Shown piece by piece: positions 53,579-60,813 of a stretch of DNA of 64,000 bases (its first letter is position 1; each line of letters begins with the position of its first letter). This DNA comes from Clostridia bacterium (GTDB taxonomy: Bacteria > Bacillota > Clostridia > Oscillospirales > Acutalibacteraceae), in NCBI GenBank assembly GCA_017428525.1, contig JAFRQQ010000018.1, positions 62,001 to 126,000 on the forward strand. The letters are read 5' to 3'. A program made the translations under genes and the position numbers. The notes below the pieces were generated by a model. The model worked only from the letters and a program-made list of their open reading frames with translations, ran no database searches and was not told the DNA's origin.

Positions 53579-55300
53579 TTATTCAGTTGCAGCGGCGTCC
53601 GCTGCGCATTCCCGGCTGTATTCAAAGCCGTGGGGCGTCACGCGGATGATCTGATCGGCATATTTGAGCGCCGCGTGCCGGTGCGTCACGCACAGGACGG
53701 TGGGGTGATGCGGCAGGGCGGCGATGGAGGTCAGGATCCGCTTTTCCGAATCGTGATCCAGCGCCGAGGTCGCCTCATCCAGGATCAGCACCGCCGGCTG
53801 CGTCATCAGCGCGCGGGCGATGGAAATGCGCTGTGCCTGCCCGGTGGACAGACCGGCGTTGCGCTCGCCGATGCGGGAGTGGATGCCGTGCGGCATCGCG
53901 TCCACGAAATCCAGCGCGTCCGCAAGGCGCAGCGCCTCGCGCGCCTGCTCCTCATCCGCGTTGTCAACGCCGAAGCAGACGTTGTCCAGGATCGTGCCGC
54001 TGAAGAGCGTGTTGCCCTGCGGCACATAGCCCATCCTGCGCCGCAAGGCGCGGCCGGCAGGGTAGGACTTGCCGTCGGGCGTGATGTATGCGATCTCGCC
54101 GGTCTGCGGCGTAAGCAGATGCATCAGCAGGTGCAGGAGCGTGGTCTTGCCGCCGCCCGAGGGGCCGACGATGACCGCGATCTCGCCCGGCTCTATGTCA
54201 CAATGAAAATGATTGATCACCTTTTCGTCGCGGCCGGGGTACTGGAAGTTCAGATCCCGCGCCACGATGCGGAAGGCGTCGCCTTCCGGCGGCTCCCCGT
54301 CCTCCATCTCGCCGGTGTCGCCGATAAACGTCACCTCATCCAGCTTGCCGGCCGAAACGAGGGTGCGCACGAAGGCGGGCAGCGCGGAGGCAAAGCGGGA
54401 GACCGGGCCCTGGATATAGCCCTCGAGCGCGATCAGCATCGACAGCGTGCCGTAGGTGACGACGCCCCGGTGCAGATTCATCAGCGACCAGCCGAAGACC
54501 AGCAGGTAGCCGGCGTTGAAGAAGACGTCCATACCGGTGCCGGTGACGCAGGAGAAGCGGTTTTTCTTTCGCAGCGCATCCACCTTGGCATGATACAGCT
54601 GCTCCAGATGCGCGGACTGCGCGTCCTCCCTGCACATCGCCTTGACCACCGCCAGGTTGTTGCACAGCTCCGTCTGGAACGAGGATTCATCCACGCTCGC
54701 CTGACGCAGATCCTCCTGCAGCGGCATCATCCGCAGGCGCAGGAGCAGCATCGTGACCGCCGAGACCGCGCCGCCGGCCAGCAGAACCAGCAGGATCTCC
54801 CGGTTGACGGTGAACACGATGCAGGCGGTCACCAGCAGCTGCAGCGCCGCGCCGACCAAACCCGGGAAGACGTCGCAGGCAAAGTCGGCAATCTCGGAGG
54901 AATCGCTGGAAATGCGGGTGTTCAGATCACCCACGGACATCGAGGTGACCTTCAGCATCTGCGCCTGCAGCACGGCCTCATAGACCCGCTTGCGCACGCT
55001 GAAGGTGATCTTGACGTAATACATGGAGGTCAGATAGCCGAGAATGCCGCCGCCGATCGTCCACACGGTGAGCAGCACCGCATACAGCACGAAATGGCCA
55101 GACATATCCTCGGTGGTCGACCGGTCGATCATCTGCTTGACAAAAACGGAGAAGAAGATTCCCATCAGCATCTGCGCGATATTCAGCGCGAGGATGCCGA
55201 GAAGATAAAGCTTGAATTGTTTGACCACCCTTGAGACCCAGGAGAGCAGATAGAGATGCTCCATGAGCACGCGGAATGATTTCCGGATCCGTTCTCTCAT
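53579..55300 (-). CDS. ABC exporter of the RiPP-like operon (fused membrane and ATPase domains)
   Basis: A 573-residue half-transporter. The membrane domain has about six helices (residues 20-310). The nucleotide-binding domain shows Walker A GPSGGGKTT, signature LSTGQAQR, Walker B AVLILDEATSALD and the H-loop THRH. The N-terminal peptidase domain of bacteriocin exporters is absent, so leader removal must be done by another protein. The ATG at 55300 overlaps the stop of the HprK-like gene in ATGA form; an ATG two codons earlier (55306) is possible. It is last in the operon. Its likely role is export of the processed peptide, acting as a homodimer. Confidence 0.9.
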   Translation of the reverse strand: MRERIRKSFRVLMEHLYLLSWVSRVVKQFKLYLLGILALNIAQMLMGIFFSVFVKQMIDRSTTEDMSGHFVLYAVLLTVWTIGGGILGYLTSMYYVKITFSVRKRVYEAVLQAQMLKVTSMSVGDLNTRISSDSSEIADFACDVFPGLVGAALQLLVTACIVFTVNREILLVLLAGGAVSAVTMLLLRLRMMPLQEDLRQASVDESSFQTELCNNLAVVKAMCREDAQSAHLEQLYHAKVDALRKKNRFSCVTGTGMDVFFNAGYLLVFGWSLMNLHRGVVTYGTLSMLIALEGYIQGPVSRFASALPAFVRTLVSAGKLDEVTFIGDTGEMEDGEPPEGDAFRIVARDLNFQYPGRDEKVINHFHCDIEPGEIAVIVGPSGGGKTTLLHLLMHLLTPQTGEIAYITPDGKSYPAGRALRRRMGYVPQGNTLFSGTILDNVCFGVDNADEEQAREALRLADALDFVDAMPHGIHSRIGERNAGLSTGQAQRISIARALMTQPAVLILDEATSALDHDSEKRILTSIAALPHHPTVLCVTHRHAALKYADQIIRVTPHGFEYSRECAADAAATE

Positions 55301-56148
55301 GCGCATCCCTCCTCCTGCCGCATTGCGCGGCGCGCGTATGCCACAGCCACGCGGGCTGCCGCGTCCTCCATCGTGCAGGTCAGCCGCGCGCAGGGCAGCG
55401 CCTGCGCCGTCGGCGCCAGTTCGTTCATCGTGCGCCCCAGCGCGCCGGGCGTGAAATGATCCGCCACCATGCGCTGGGCCAGCAGCGCGAGCTTCTGCAG
55501 CCCGTCGACCGGTTCGGCCCGGTTTTCTTTGCCGCGCTCCAGAAAGAAGACGCCCCCGAGGGGCAGCGCCTCTGCGCGCGCAATGCCAGAGCTGCCGCAC
55601 CAGGGCAGGCCGTGCGCCGTGACCGGGCGTTCGCCGGCAATGACTGCCAGCTGATCGCCGTTGAAATCCTCCGCGCCGAACACCTTGCGCCAGAGCGCGG
55701 CGTGGGTGGTCTTGCCCGTGCCGCTCGGCGCGCTGAACGCATAGACGCGCCCGTCCAGAATGACGGAGGCGCTGTGCAGCACGTAAACGCCCCGTCGCTG
55801 CAGCAGGCAGTAAACGCTGCCCTTGATCGCGTCCATGAGCTCAAACGGCGCGGGGGCGTCGTCCTTCGCGACCGCAATGATTTCAGGCAGCGGCGCATCC
55901 GGGCGCAGGAGCGTGCCGATGATCCGCTCATCCTCGCGGTAGAGCATACGCACCGCATCCGGCCAGACGGTCACGCGTTCTTCCATTTCATAGGTTTCGC
56001 CGCCGGACCGCTGCAGGAGCTCCGCAGCCCCCAGGCGCACGCAGGCCTCCGGCGCGCCCGCAGTGAAATACGGGTGAAAGCCCGGGTCAATCCAGGCGTC
56101 CGGCACGTCCAGACCGATCCGCAGACCGGTCACGTCGATCACGCGCAC
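55297..56148 (-). CDS. HprK-like kinase of the RiPP-like operon
   Basis: A 283-residue protein related to HPr kinase/phosphorylase but lacking its N-terminal domain. The P-loop is FSAPSGTGKTTHAALW (about 138-153), followed by DFNGDQLAVI (about 161-170) and HGLPWCGSSG. The first 120 residues are a beta-rich domain seen in relatives within RiPP clusters. In paeninodin-type lasso clusters a similar kinase phosphorylates the precursor peptide, so the same could hold here. The start is GTG at 56148, with GAGGAC from the end of the PqqD-like gene serving as ribosome-binding site. The four-base overlap with the transporter indicates coupling. Confidence 0.85.
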   Translation of the reverse strand: MRVIDVTGLRIGLDVPDAWIDPGFHPYFTAGAPEACVRLGAAELLQRSGGETYEMEERVTVWPDAVRMLYREDERIIGTLLRPDAPLPEIIAVAKDDAPAPFELMDAIKGSVYCLLQRRGVYVLHSASVILDGRVYAFSAPSGTGKTTHAALWRKVFGAEDFNGDQLAVIAGERPVTAHGLPWCGSSGIARAEALPLGGVFFLERGKENRAEPVDGLQKLALLAQRMVADHFTPGALGRTMNELAPTAQALPCARLTCTMEDAAARVAVAYARRAMRQEEGCA

Positions 56149-56151
56149 CGC

Positions 56152-56430
56152 TCAGTCCTCGAGCAGGCGCAGTTTGCGCAGCGTGTCGCAGAACGCGCGG
56201 ATCTCCGTCTCCAGCGTTGCTTGCTCGGCCGGCGATGCGGGCAGGAATTCCTCCGCCGCGCGGCGCAGCAGCGTCGCCTCGTCCGGCGCGTCCCGCAGGG
56301 CGCCGAGCACCCAGGCGGCGGTGTCGTTGAGCTGATAGACCATGCCGCCGTCGATGACCGCCTGCCCCTGCGGCAGCAGCACCTGCCGCCCGGCGATCTG
56401 TTCGAGCTGATAAGTATCGTTCAGTTTCAT
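56152..56430 (-). CDS. PqqD-like RiPP recognition element protein
   Basis: A 92-residue stand-alone PqqD-family protein. It has the winged-helix RRE pattern: two N-terminal strands (YQLEQIAGRQVLLPQGQ), GGMVYQLNDTAAWVLGALR and a helical C-terminus. RRE proteins bind the leader of a ribosomally made peptide and present it to modifying enzymes. Three bases separate it from the HprK-like gene. The peptide gene lies upstream, across a double hairpin. GGAGGAAATGAA precedes the ATG. Confidence 0.88.
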   Translation of the reverse strand: MKLNDTYQLEQIAGRQVLLPQGQAVIDGGMVYQLNDTAAWVLGALRDAPDEATLLRRAAEEFLPASPAEQATLETEIRAFCDTLRKLRLLED

Positions 56431-56455
56431 TTCATTTCCTCCGGAAAAAACCGTG

Positions 56456-56525
56456 TAAAAAAAGAATGGGACCCGTTGGAGGGTCCCTCCGACAGGAAGA
56501 TGGCGCGGGACTTGGCGCCCGCACC
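56456..56525 (-). terminator. double hairpin between the precursor peptide gene and pqqD-like gene
   Basis: Read on the minus strand, the first hairpin is GGTGCGGG/CCCGCGCC (56525-56502). The second is GGGACCC/GGGTCCC (56487-56468), with a six-base loop, followed by ATTCTTTTTTT. This is a normal intrinsic terminator inside an operon. It would leave most transcripts ending after the peptide gene, giving the peptide in excess over its processing proteins. Confidence 0.8.
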
Positions 56526-56558
56526 ATTTCTGTCAGTTGGCGCTGAGAACAGTCTTGC

Positions 56559-56747
56559 TCAGGGATTGTGATGACCACCCTGGCCGTTGCCGTGCCAATC
56601 ACCGTGGCCCTCGCCGTGGTTGTTGCTGTTCTCATTGCCGTCGCCCCAGCGACCGTTGTTGCTGTTGTTGCCGGACTTCTTCGCGAAGACCTGCTCAGTC
56701 TCCAGCGCTGCGATCGCAGTGATCTCGGGGGTCTCAAAATTTCTCAT
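56559..56747 (-). CDS. putative RiPP precursor peptide, Gly/Asn/His-rich core
   Basis: A 62-residue peptide. Residues 1-22 (MRNFETPEITAIAALETEQV, then FA) form a leader-like, helix-prone, acidic segment of the kind found in clostridial peptides next to PqqD-like genes. The remaining 40 residues contain 11 Gly, 10 Asn, 5 His, 3 Ser and 2 Trp, with no Cys, Thr or aliphatic residue. They end HGNGQGGHHNP. Such a tail cannot form a lanthipeptide or sactipeptide. The ATG at 56747 follows GGAGATCAAA; an ATG four codons earlier abuts its site. The gene is followed by a strong terminator and sits among peptidase, RRE, kinase and exporter genes, which supports it as the substrate. Confidence 0.75.
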   Translation of the reverse strand: MRNFETPEITAIAALETEQVFAKKSGNNSNNGRWGDGNENSNNHGEGHGDWHGNGQGGHHNP

Positions 56748-56781
56748 TTTGATCTCCATCCTTTCAAAATGATTTTTCTTT

Positions 56782-57204
56782 TTATTTCTTCACAAGCTCA
56801 AGGAGCCTGCGTCGAAAGCGTTTGGTATGCGTCCAGATCAGGACGTAGACAAGATAGAAAATGTTGCGCGCGGAGAATTCCCTGCCGTTGCGGCAGATGC
56901 GGTCCGCGCGGCCGTAGACGTCGGCCAGCGGAATGCCCCGCTCGACGGAGAGATTGCCGTCCCCCATGATATCGCAGGTTCCGGCGGCTTCGTTTGTCTG
57001 CAGCACCCGGTGCACGACCAGCGTGCCGTTCGCGTCGCGATAGAACACAAGGTCGCCGGCCTTCGGCGCGCCCTGCAGCGGGCCGACCACCACGCTGTCC
57101 GTTTTGCCGTTCAAAAGCGGCAGCATGCTCGTGCCCTGCGGCGTGAGGCGGACTGTGTGCCCCTCGGCGATCAGCGCGACGGTGATGGATGCATCCTCGA
57201 TCAT
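56782..57204 (-). CDS. S24/S26-type peptidase of the RiPP-like operon
   Basis: A 140-residue signal-peptidase-like protein. The catalytic Ser26 lies in PQGTSMLPLL. The second box is AGDLVFYRDANGTLVVHRVL with His65 where bacterial type I signal peptidases have Lys, as in the SipW/ER type. The third box is CDIMGDGN. There is no N-terminal anchor; a hydrophobic stretch near the C-terminus (NIFYLVYVLIW) may attach it to the membrane. It is the natural candidate for removing the leader of the neighbouring peptide, since the exporter has no peptidase domain. Its ATG overlaps the nucleotidyltransferase stop by four bases. Confidence 0.82.
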   Translation of the reverse strand: MIEDASITVALIAEGHTVRLTPQGTSMLPLLNGKTDSVVVGPLQGAPKAGDLVFYRDANGTLVVHRVLQTNEAAGTCDIMGDGNLSVERGIPLADVYGRADRICRNGREFSARNIFYLVYVLIWTHTKRFRRRLLELVKK

Positions 57205-58301
57205 GCCACTTCTCCGCTGAAATCCACTTCGTAATGCCAGAGCAGGCGCATCGCCGCCCAGCCGACGAAGGTGGAAAAGGTGTATTTGTTTTTAAAGATC
57301 CGCTTGGGCAGCCATTGATACTGGTGGAAGAATTCGCCGTCCCGCTCAATGCAGATATTCGGATAAAACTTCCAGTCGCCGGGCATCCGGCTGATATACT
57401 GCTCCCAGTAGGTTTCCTGCCCTGCGTTGAACATGAGCCGCAGGAAGGGCTCCATGCTGCAGCCGGTCTTCTTCCAGAAATCCCGGCGCATGCCCAGATA
57501 CTTCATGCAGAAGCACAGCAGCGCGTTGCAGATGCGGGTGAAGCGCAGCTTGCGGATCATCCGCCGGAAAGCCGCCGCGTCGATCTCCGGCGCATAGCGG
57601 TTGATGAACGCGGTCAGATCCATGAGCATATGCAGCGTCACTGTATGCACCATCAGATGCTTCCCCGCGTGATAGATCAGATAAAGCAGGTGGAGATCCG
57701 GCCTGAGCGTGTCATACCGCCCGTCCGCGGACGGCACGATCGCCTCTTCCGAAAAGCAGCCCTGCGCGCGCAGATACTTGCGCTGCCGGGCGCTCAGACG
57801 CTGAAAATAGAGGTAATGCGCCTCGATCATCACCCCGGCGGACGTTGCGTAGGTATCCACGCCGCACTGGCCGTGATCCATGTCCCTGTCCATCGGGATC
57901 TGCAGCTCCTCCATCATCCGGCTGAAGGCTTCCCGCTGCCTGCCGGGCACAAACAGATCGATATCTCCGCTCGTGCGCACGACGTTTGCCGGATAGCATT
58001 CGTTGATCACCTTGCCCTTGAGTACGGCCGCTTTGATGCCGCGGCTGTGCATTTCGGCAAACAGCAGCAGCAGCGTCTGCTCAAGCGAACGGTGATACAG
58101 CAGATGCCCGAAGGCGTTCTCCGGCTTGCGAAACGGCGCGAGCGTCGGATCCTCGCAGCAGTCGATCATGCTTTCCATCCCGTGGAGATAAAACAGCTGC
58201 CGCATCATGGCGGGCTCCGCCGCGGGCAGCGGCGTGTGCTCCTGATAGAGGATGTGCCGCGCGATCGCCGTCAGGGAATTGATTTGTGCCCGATCGAGCA
58301 T
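57201..58301 (-). CDS. nucleotidyltransferase family protein (NTP_transf_5 type)
   Basis: A 366-residue protein of the uncharacterised nucleotidyltransferase family PF14907. The key region is AAVLKGKVINECYP (about 91-104), then VVRTSGDIDLFV (107-118), whose Asp pair would hold metal, and VMIEAHYLYF. Members recur in RiPP clusters with HprK-like and PqqD-like genes, including paeninodin-type lasso clusters, where they may extend or modify a phosphate on the peptide. The ATG at 58301 has GGAGGAGG seven bases upstream. It is the first gene of the operon, about 110 bases after a consensus promoter. Confidence 0.83.
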   Translation of the reverse strand: MLDRAQINSLTAIARHILYQEHTPLPAAEPAMMRQLFYLHGMESMIDCCEDPTLAPFRKPENAFGHLLYHRSLEQTLLLLFAEMHSRGIKAAVLKGKVINECYPANVVRTSGDIDLFVPGRQREAFSRMMEELQIPMDRDMDHGQCGVDTYATSAGVMIEAHYLYFQRLSARQRKYLRAQGCFSEEAIVPSADGRYDTLRPDLHLLYLIYHAGKHLMVHTVTLHMLMDLTAFINRYAPEIDAAAFRRMIRKLRFTRICNALLCFCMKYLGMRRDFWKKTGCSMEPFLRLMFNAGQETYWEQYISRMPGDWKFYPNICIERDGEFFHQYQWLPKRIFKNKYTFSTFVGWAAMRLLWHYEVDFSGEVA

Positions 58302-58410
58302 CCGCCGGCCTCCTCCGAAGCAATCCGGCTTCCCGCAAAGGCAGGCGCCGGTTTGCGTGATTTTGCCTCCAGAAACGGCATCGTTCTGCAGTAAGCTGGA
58401 ACTAACAGTT

Positions 58411-58439
58411 ATCATAACACAGCATGCAAAAGATGTCAA
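58411..58439 (-). promoter_or_regulatory. sigma-A promoter of the RiPP-like operon
   Basis: On the minus strand, TTGACA (58439-58434) and TATGAT (58416-58411) are 17 bases apart. An A/T-rich tract that could act as an UP element lies directly upstream (58440-58500). Confidence 0.85.
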
Positions 58440-58486
58440 TAATTTTGGTTAAAAAACACCATTCTTGTTATTATTTACAGGTTGTA

Positions 58487-58499
58487 TTTTTTTTTTTTT
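58487..58499. repeat. homopolymeric T tract (13 bases)
   Basis: A run of 13 T lies about 50 bases upstream of the -35 box of the RiPP-like operon. It could bend DNA or vary in length. The gap 58302-58585 otherwise holds only the promoter and a terminator for the convergent-side gene. Confidence 0.85.
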
Positions 58500-58519
58500 G
58501 AAAAAGTTGGCATTATTGA

Positions 58520-58540
58520 CAAAATACAGGCTTCCGCCTG
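58520..58540 (-). terminator. short hairpin terminator after the phosphoesterase at 58586
   Basis: CAGGC (58527-58531) pairs with GCCTG (58536-58540). On the minus strand it is followed by TATTTTG. The stem is short, so support is moderate. Confidence 0.5.
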
Positions 58541-58585
58541 ACTGCGCGATGCCGGAAACGGCCGCGGCTCTGCGCGGACCCGAGC

Positions 58586-59788
58586 TCAGTCCGGATATCT
58601 GACGGTGCGGCCGGTGACGGCCTGCACGAAGACGACGGCGAAGCTCTGGAAGAACTTCTGCAGCGCGCCGAGGAAGCGGATCTGCGAAAGCAGGCTGCCG
58701 TCCTCCCCTGTTTTTTCAAGCGCTCTGACCTGCGGCGTGTTCACGAAATCGAACCAGCGGACCACGCGCGTTTCATACCGATCCGGCGCGGCTTCATCCA
58801 GCTCGATCACGCGGTAGCCGTACTGCGTGGAGAAGGCGTCGCCGTTGAATCTCGTTGAGAGCGAGTTGACGATATCGATGCCCTGATACTGCACGCCGAA
58901 GGCGTTGGTGTGGTCGTGGCCGGTGAACATCGCGAGCACGTCCCCGCGCGCGACCATCGCGGCAAACTGGCCGTGGTTATAGTAGCCCGGGCAGGGCATT
59001 TCATGGAGCATGCCGTAATTCTTATACTCTTTGGAGAAGCGGTAATATTCCCCGTCGTGATAAATCCGTTCATAGGAAAAGGCCGTCCAGTAATCCTTCT
59101 CCTCGAGCGCGTCGTAGATTTCGGGCACGATGATGTGCTGGAACGCGAGCGAATAGATCTTTTTGCCGCTCTGCCGCTCTGCAGCCTCAGACTGCGCGGC
59201 ATACCACGCGACCTGATCCTCGGCCACATTCGCATAATGCCCTTCCGCGTCATAATCGCCGGAATCGAAGACCCAGAGATGGAATTTCAGCTCGTCGCTT
59301 TTCGACGCATACAGCGGCACGAGATAGGTGCCGCAGCCGGTCAGCGCCGCGCCGTCGTCAATCGAAATCGAGCAGGGATAGCTGTTGTAAAGCGCCATCA
59401 TTTCTTCCCGCGTGTAAGCGCCGTTTTCGGAATCGTGGTTGCCGAAGGTCACGGCCACGGGGATTTCTCTGCTGTCAAAGACCGACATGAGCGCGTCCAC
59501 AAGCTGCGCGGTGTGCGCATAGGTATCCTCCGGGGCGAGGTCGCCGGTCAGCATCACAAGATCCGGCTGCTCGACGTCGCAGGCCATGGCGATCAGGCGC
59601 ACGCTGTCCGCGACGTTGTCGTCGTGCAGGTGCGTGTCGGTGATATGCAGGATTCTGAAGCGGCCGTTTTCGTTGAACCGCAGCGGCGCGGTGACAAGGC
59701 TGTCGTCCGCGGCGGCAAACAGCACAGCGCCCGATAGGATCGCGGCGCAGAGCAGGAGCGACAGGAGCGCTTTCATCGTTGTTTTCAT
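58586..59788 (-). CDS. secreted metallophosphoesterase
   Basis: A 400-residue calcineurin-like phosphoesterase with a signal peptide ending around LFAAA. The motif set is complete: HITDTHLHDDN, MLTGDLAPED, VTFGNHDSENG, FQHIIVPE and FTGHDHTNAFG. This resembles PhoD-like or purple-acid-phosphatase-like enzymes that use Fe/Mn/Zn pairs. The C-terminus (LGALQKFFQSFAVVFVQAV) is an amphipathic, aromatic tail that may hold it at the membrane. AAGGAGGAAG precedes the start. It lies 31 bases downstream of the glycerophosphodiesterase gene in the same transcript, so the two may act in sequence on phosphodiesters. Confidence 0.92.
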   Translation of the reverse strand: MKTTMKALLSLLLCAAILSGAVLFAAADDSLVTAPLRFNENGRFRILHITDTHLHDDNVADSVRLIAMACDVEQPDLVMLTGDLAPEDTYAHTAQLVDALMSVFDSREIPVAVTFGNHDSENGAYTREEMMALYNSYPCSISIDDGAALTGCGTYLVPLYASKSDELKFHLWVFDSGDYDAEGHYANVAEDQVAWYAAQSEAAERQSGKKIYSLAFQHIIVPEIYDALEEKDYWTAFSYERIYHDGEYYRFSKEYKNYGMLHEMPCPGYYNHGQFAAMVARGDVLAMFTGHDHTNAFGVQYQGIDIVNSLSTRFNGDAFSTQYGYRVIELDEAAPDRYETRVVRWFDFVNTPQVRALEKTGEDGSLLSQIRFLGALQKFFQSFAVVFVQAVTGRTVRYPD

Positions 59789-59819
59789 TGTACTTCCTCC
59801 TTGACCGGGTCCGGCGGCG

Positions 59820-60665
59820 TCACGCCTTTTGCTGCGCGCGCCACCATTCCGTATAGGCGTCCGGATAATTCGTCTTGAAGCCCGTGACGCCCATTTCGCA
59901 GATCTGCGCCCACCACGCGGGATAATCCCCGAGGTTGGAGAACACCTTGATGCCCATCGCTTCGAACATCTCGACGTCCTCTTTCGTGAAGGCTTCGTTG
60001 TTCAGGCCCACTTCCCACAGGTCGGCGCCGCGCACGAAGGCCATGGTCTGCTCGTTGATAAAGCGGATATTCGCGCCCAGACGCAGACCGGCGGGCTTGC
60101 CTTTTGCGCGGTAATGCGCCTGCATCTCCGCGAGCACCTCCCAGTCGCCTGAGAACAGAATATATCTGGAAACATTGGGCGAGGCGGCGAGGATCTCATC
60201 CATGCGCGGGCACATGCCCTTGCACTTGAATTCGACCTCGACGTTGAGCTCGTAATCCACCGTCGCAAGCCAGGCGTCGAATTCCGGCATGGTGATCAGG
60301 TGCGTCACGCGATCCTCTCTGTAATCCGGCGGCGTGATCATGCGCCGTCCGCCGTCGTGCTCCGTCCACGGATCGGGCGGATACTTGAGCTTGAGCGCAT
60401 CGCGATAGGGAATCTCGAACTGCTTGATTTGCGCGGCGGTCAGATCCTGCAGCCGGTCCCTGTGCCGCTCGAAGGTCATGTAGCCCATGGTGCCGTTGTG
60501 GGTGACGATGATTTCGCCGTCGCCGCTGAGCTGGATATCCATTTCGATGCCCTCGCAGCCGAGCTCCGCCGCCTTCTGAAAGGCCTCAAGCGAATTCTCC
60601 GGCGCGAACTGGGTCACGCCCGTGTGGGCAAAGCGCATGGGCATGCCGCAATAGTCTTTGTTCAT
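59820..60665 (-). CDS. glycerophosphodiester phosphodiesterase family protein
   Basis: A 281-residue GDPD-domain protein. The N-terminal RFAHTGVTQFAPENSLEAF corresponds to the family's HRG...PENT block, with Thr in place of Arg after the catalytic His. The metal pair follows in GIEMDIQLSGDGEIIVTHN (Glu and Asp, then the second His). The C-terminal VFSNLGDYPAWWAQICEMGV, then TGFKTNYPD, is typical. Family members split glycerophosphodiesters to an alcohol and glycerol-3-phosphate; some cleave other phosphodiesters. There is no signal peptide. The ATG at 60665 has GGGAGG upstream. A promoter precedes it, and the secreted phosphoesterase gene follows. Confidence 0.88.
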   Translation of the reverse strand: MNKDYCGMPMRFAHTGVTQFAPENSLEAFQKAAELGCEGIEMDIQLSGDGEIIVTHNGTMGYMTFERHRDRLQDLTAAQIKQFEIPYRDALKLKYPPDPWTEHDGGRRMITPPDYREDRVTHLITMPEFDAWLATVDYELNVEVEFKCKGMCPRMDEILAASPNVSRYILFSGDWEVLAEMQAHYRAKGKPAGLRLGANIRFINEQTMAFVRGADLWEVGLNNEAFTKEDVEMFEAMGIKVFSNLGDYPAWWAQICEMGVTGFKTNYPDAYTEWWRAQQKA

Positions 60666-60704
60666 TGTTTCTTCCTCCCGAATCATGATGCCGAGTCCGG
60701 CTTC

Positions 60705-60732
60705 ATTATACCATATTCCGTCAGAATTACAA
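60705..60732 (-). promoter_or_regulatory. sigma-A promoter of the GDPD/phosphoesterase unit
   Basis: On the minus strand, TTGTAA (60732-60727) and TATAAT (60710-60705) are 16 bases apart, directly after the terminator of the GPH symporter gene. Confidence 0.7.
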
Positions 60733-60739
60733 CCGGATT

Positions 60740-60780
60740 TTGCAAAAACCCCGGAGCAATGACCTGCATTCCTCCGGGGT
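60740..60780 (-). terminator. Rho-independent terminator of the GPH symporter gene
   Basis: ACCCCGGAG and CTCCGGGGT (60748-60756 with 60772-60780) form a 9-bp stem. On the minus strand it is followed by TTTTGC, 33 bases after the stop codon. Confidence 0.88.
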
Positions 60781-60813
60781 CCCGATTCAATTGCGCTTCC
60801 TCTGCGAAAAAGG

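Noticed and set aside
53579..58440. Assignment of the operon as a lasso peptide cluster.
   Set aside because: No transglutaminase-like B2 or asparagine-synthetase-like C gene is present, and all six genes are accounted for by other families.
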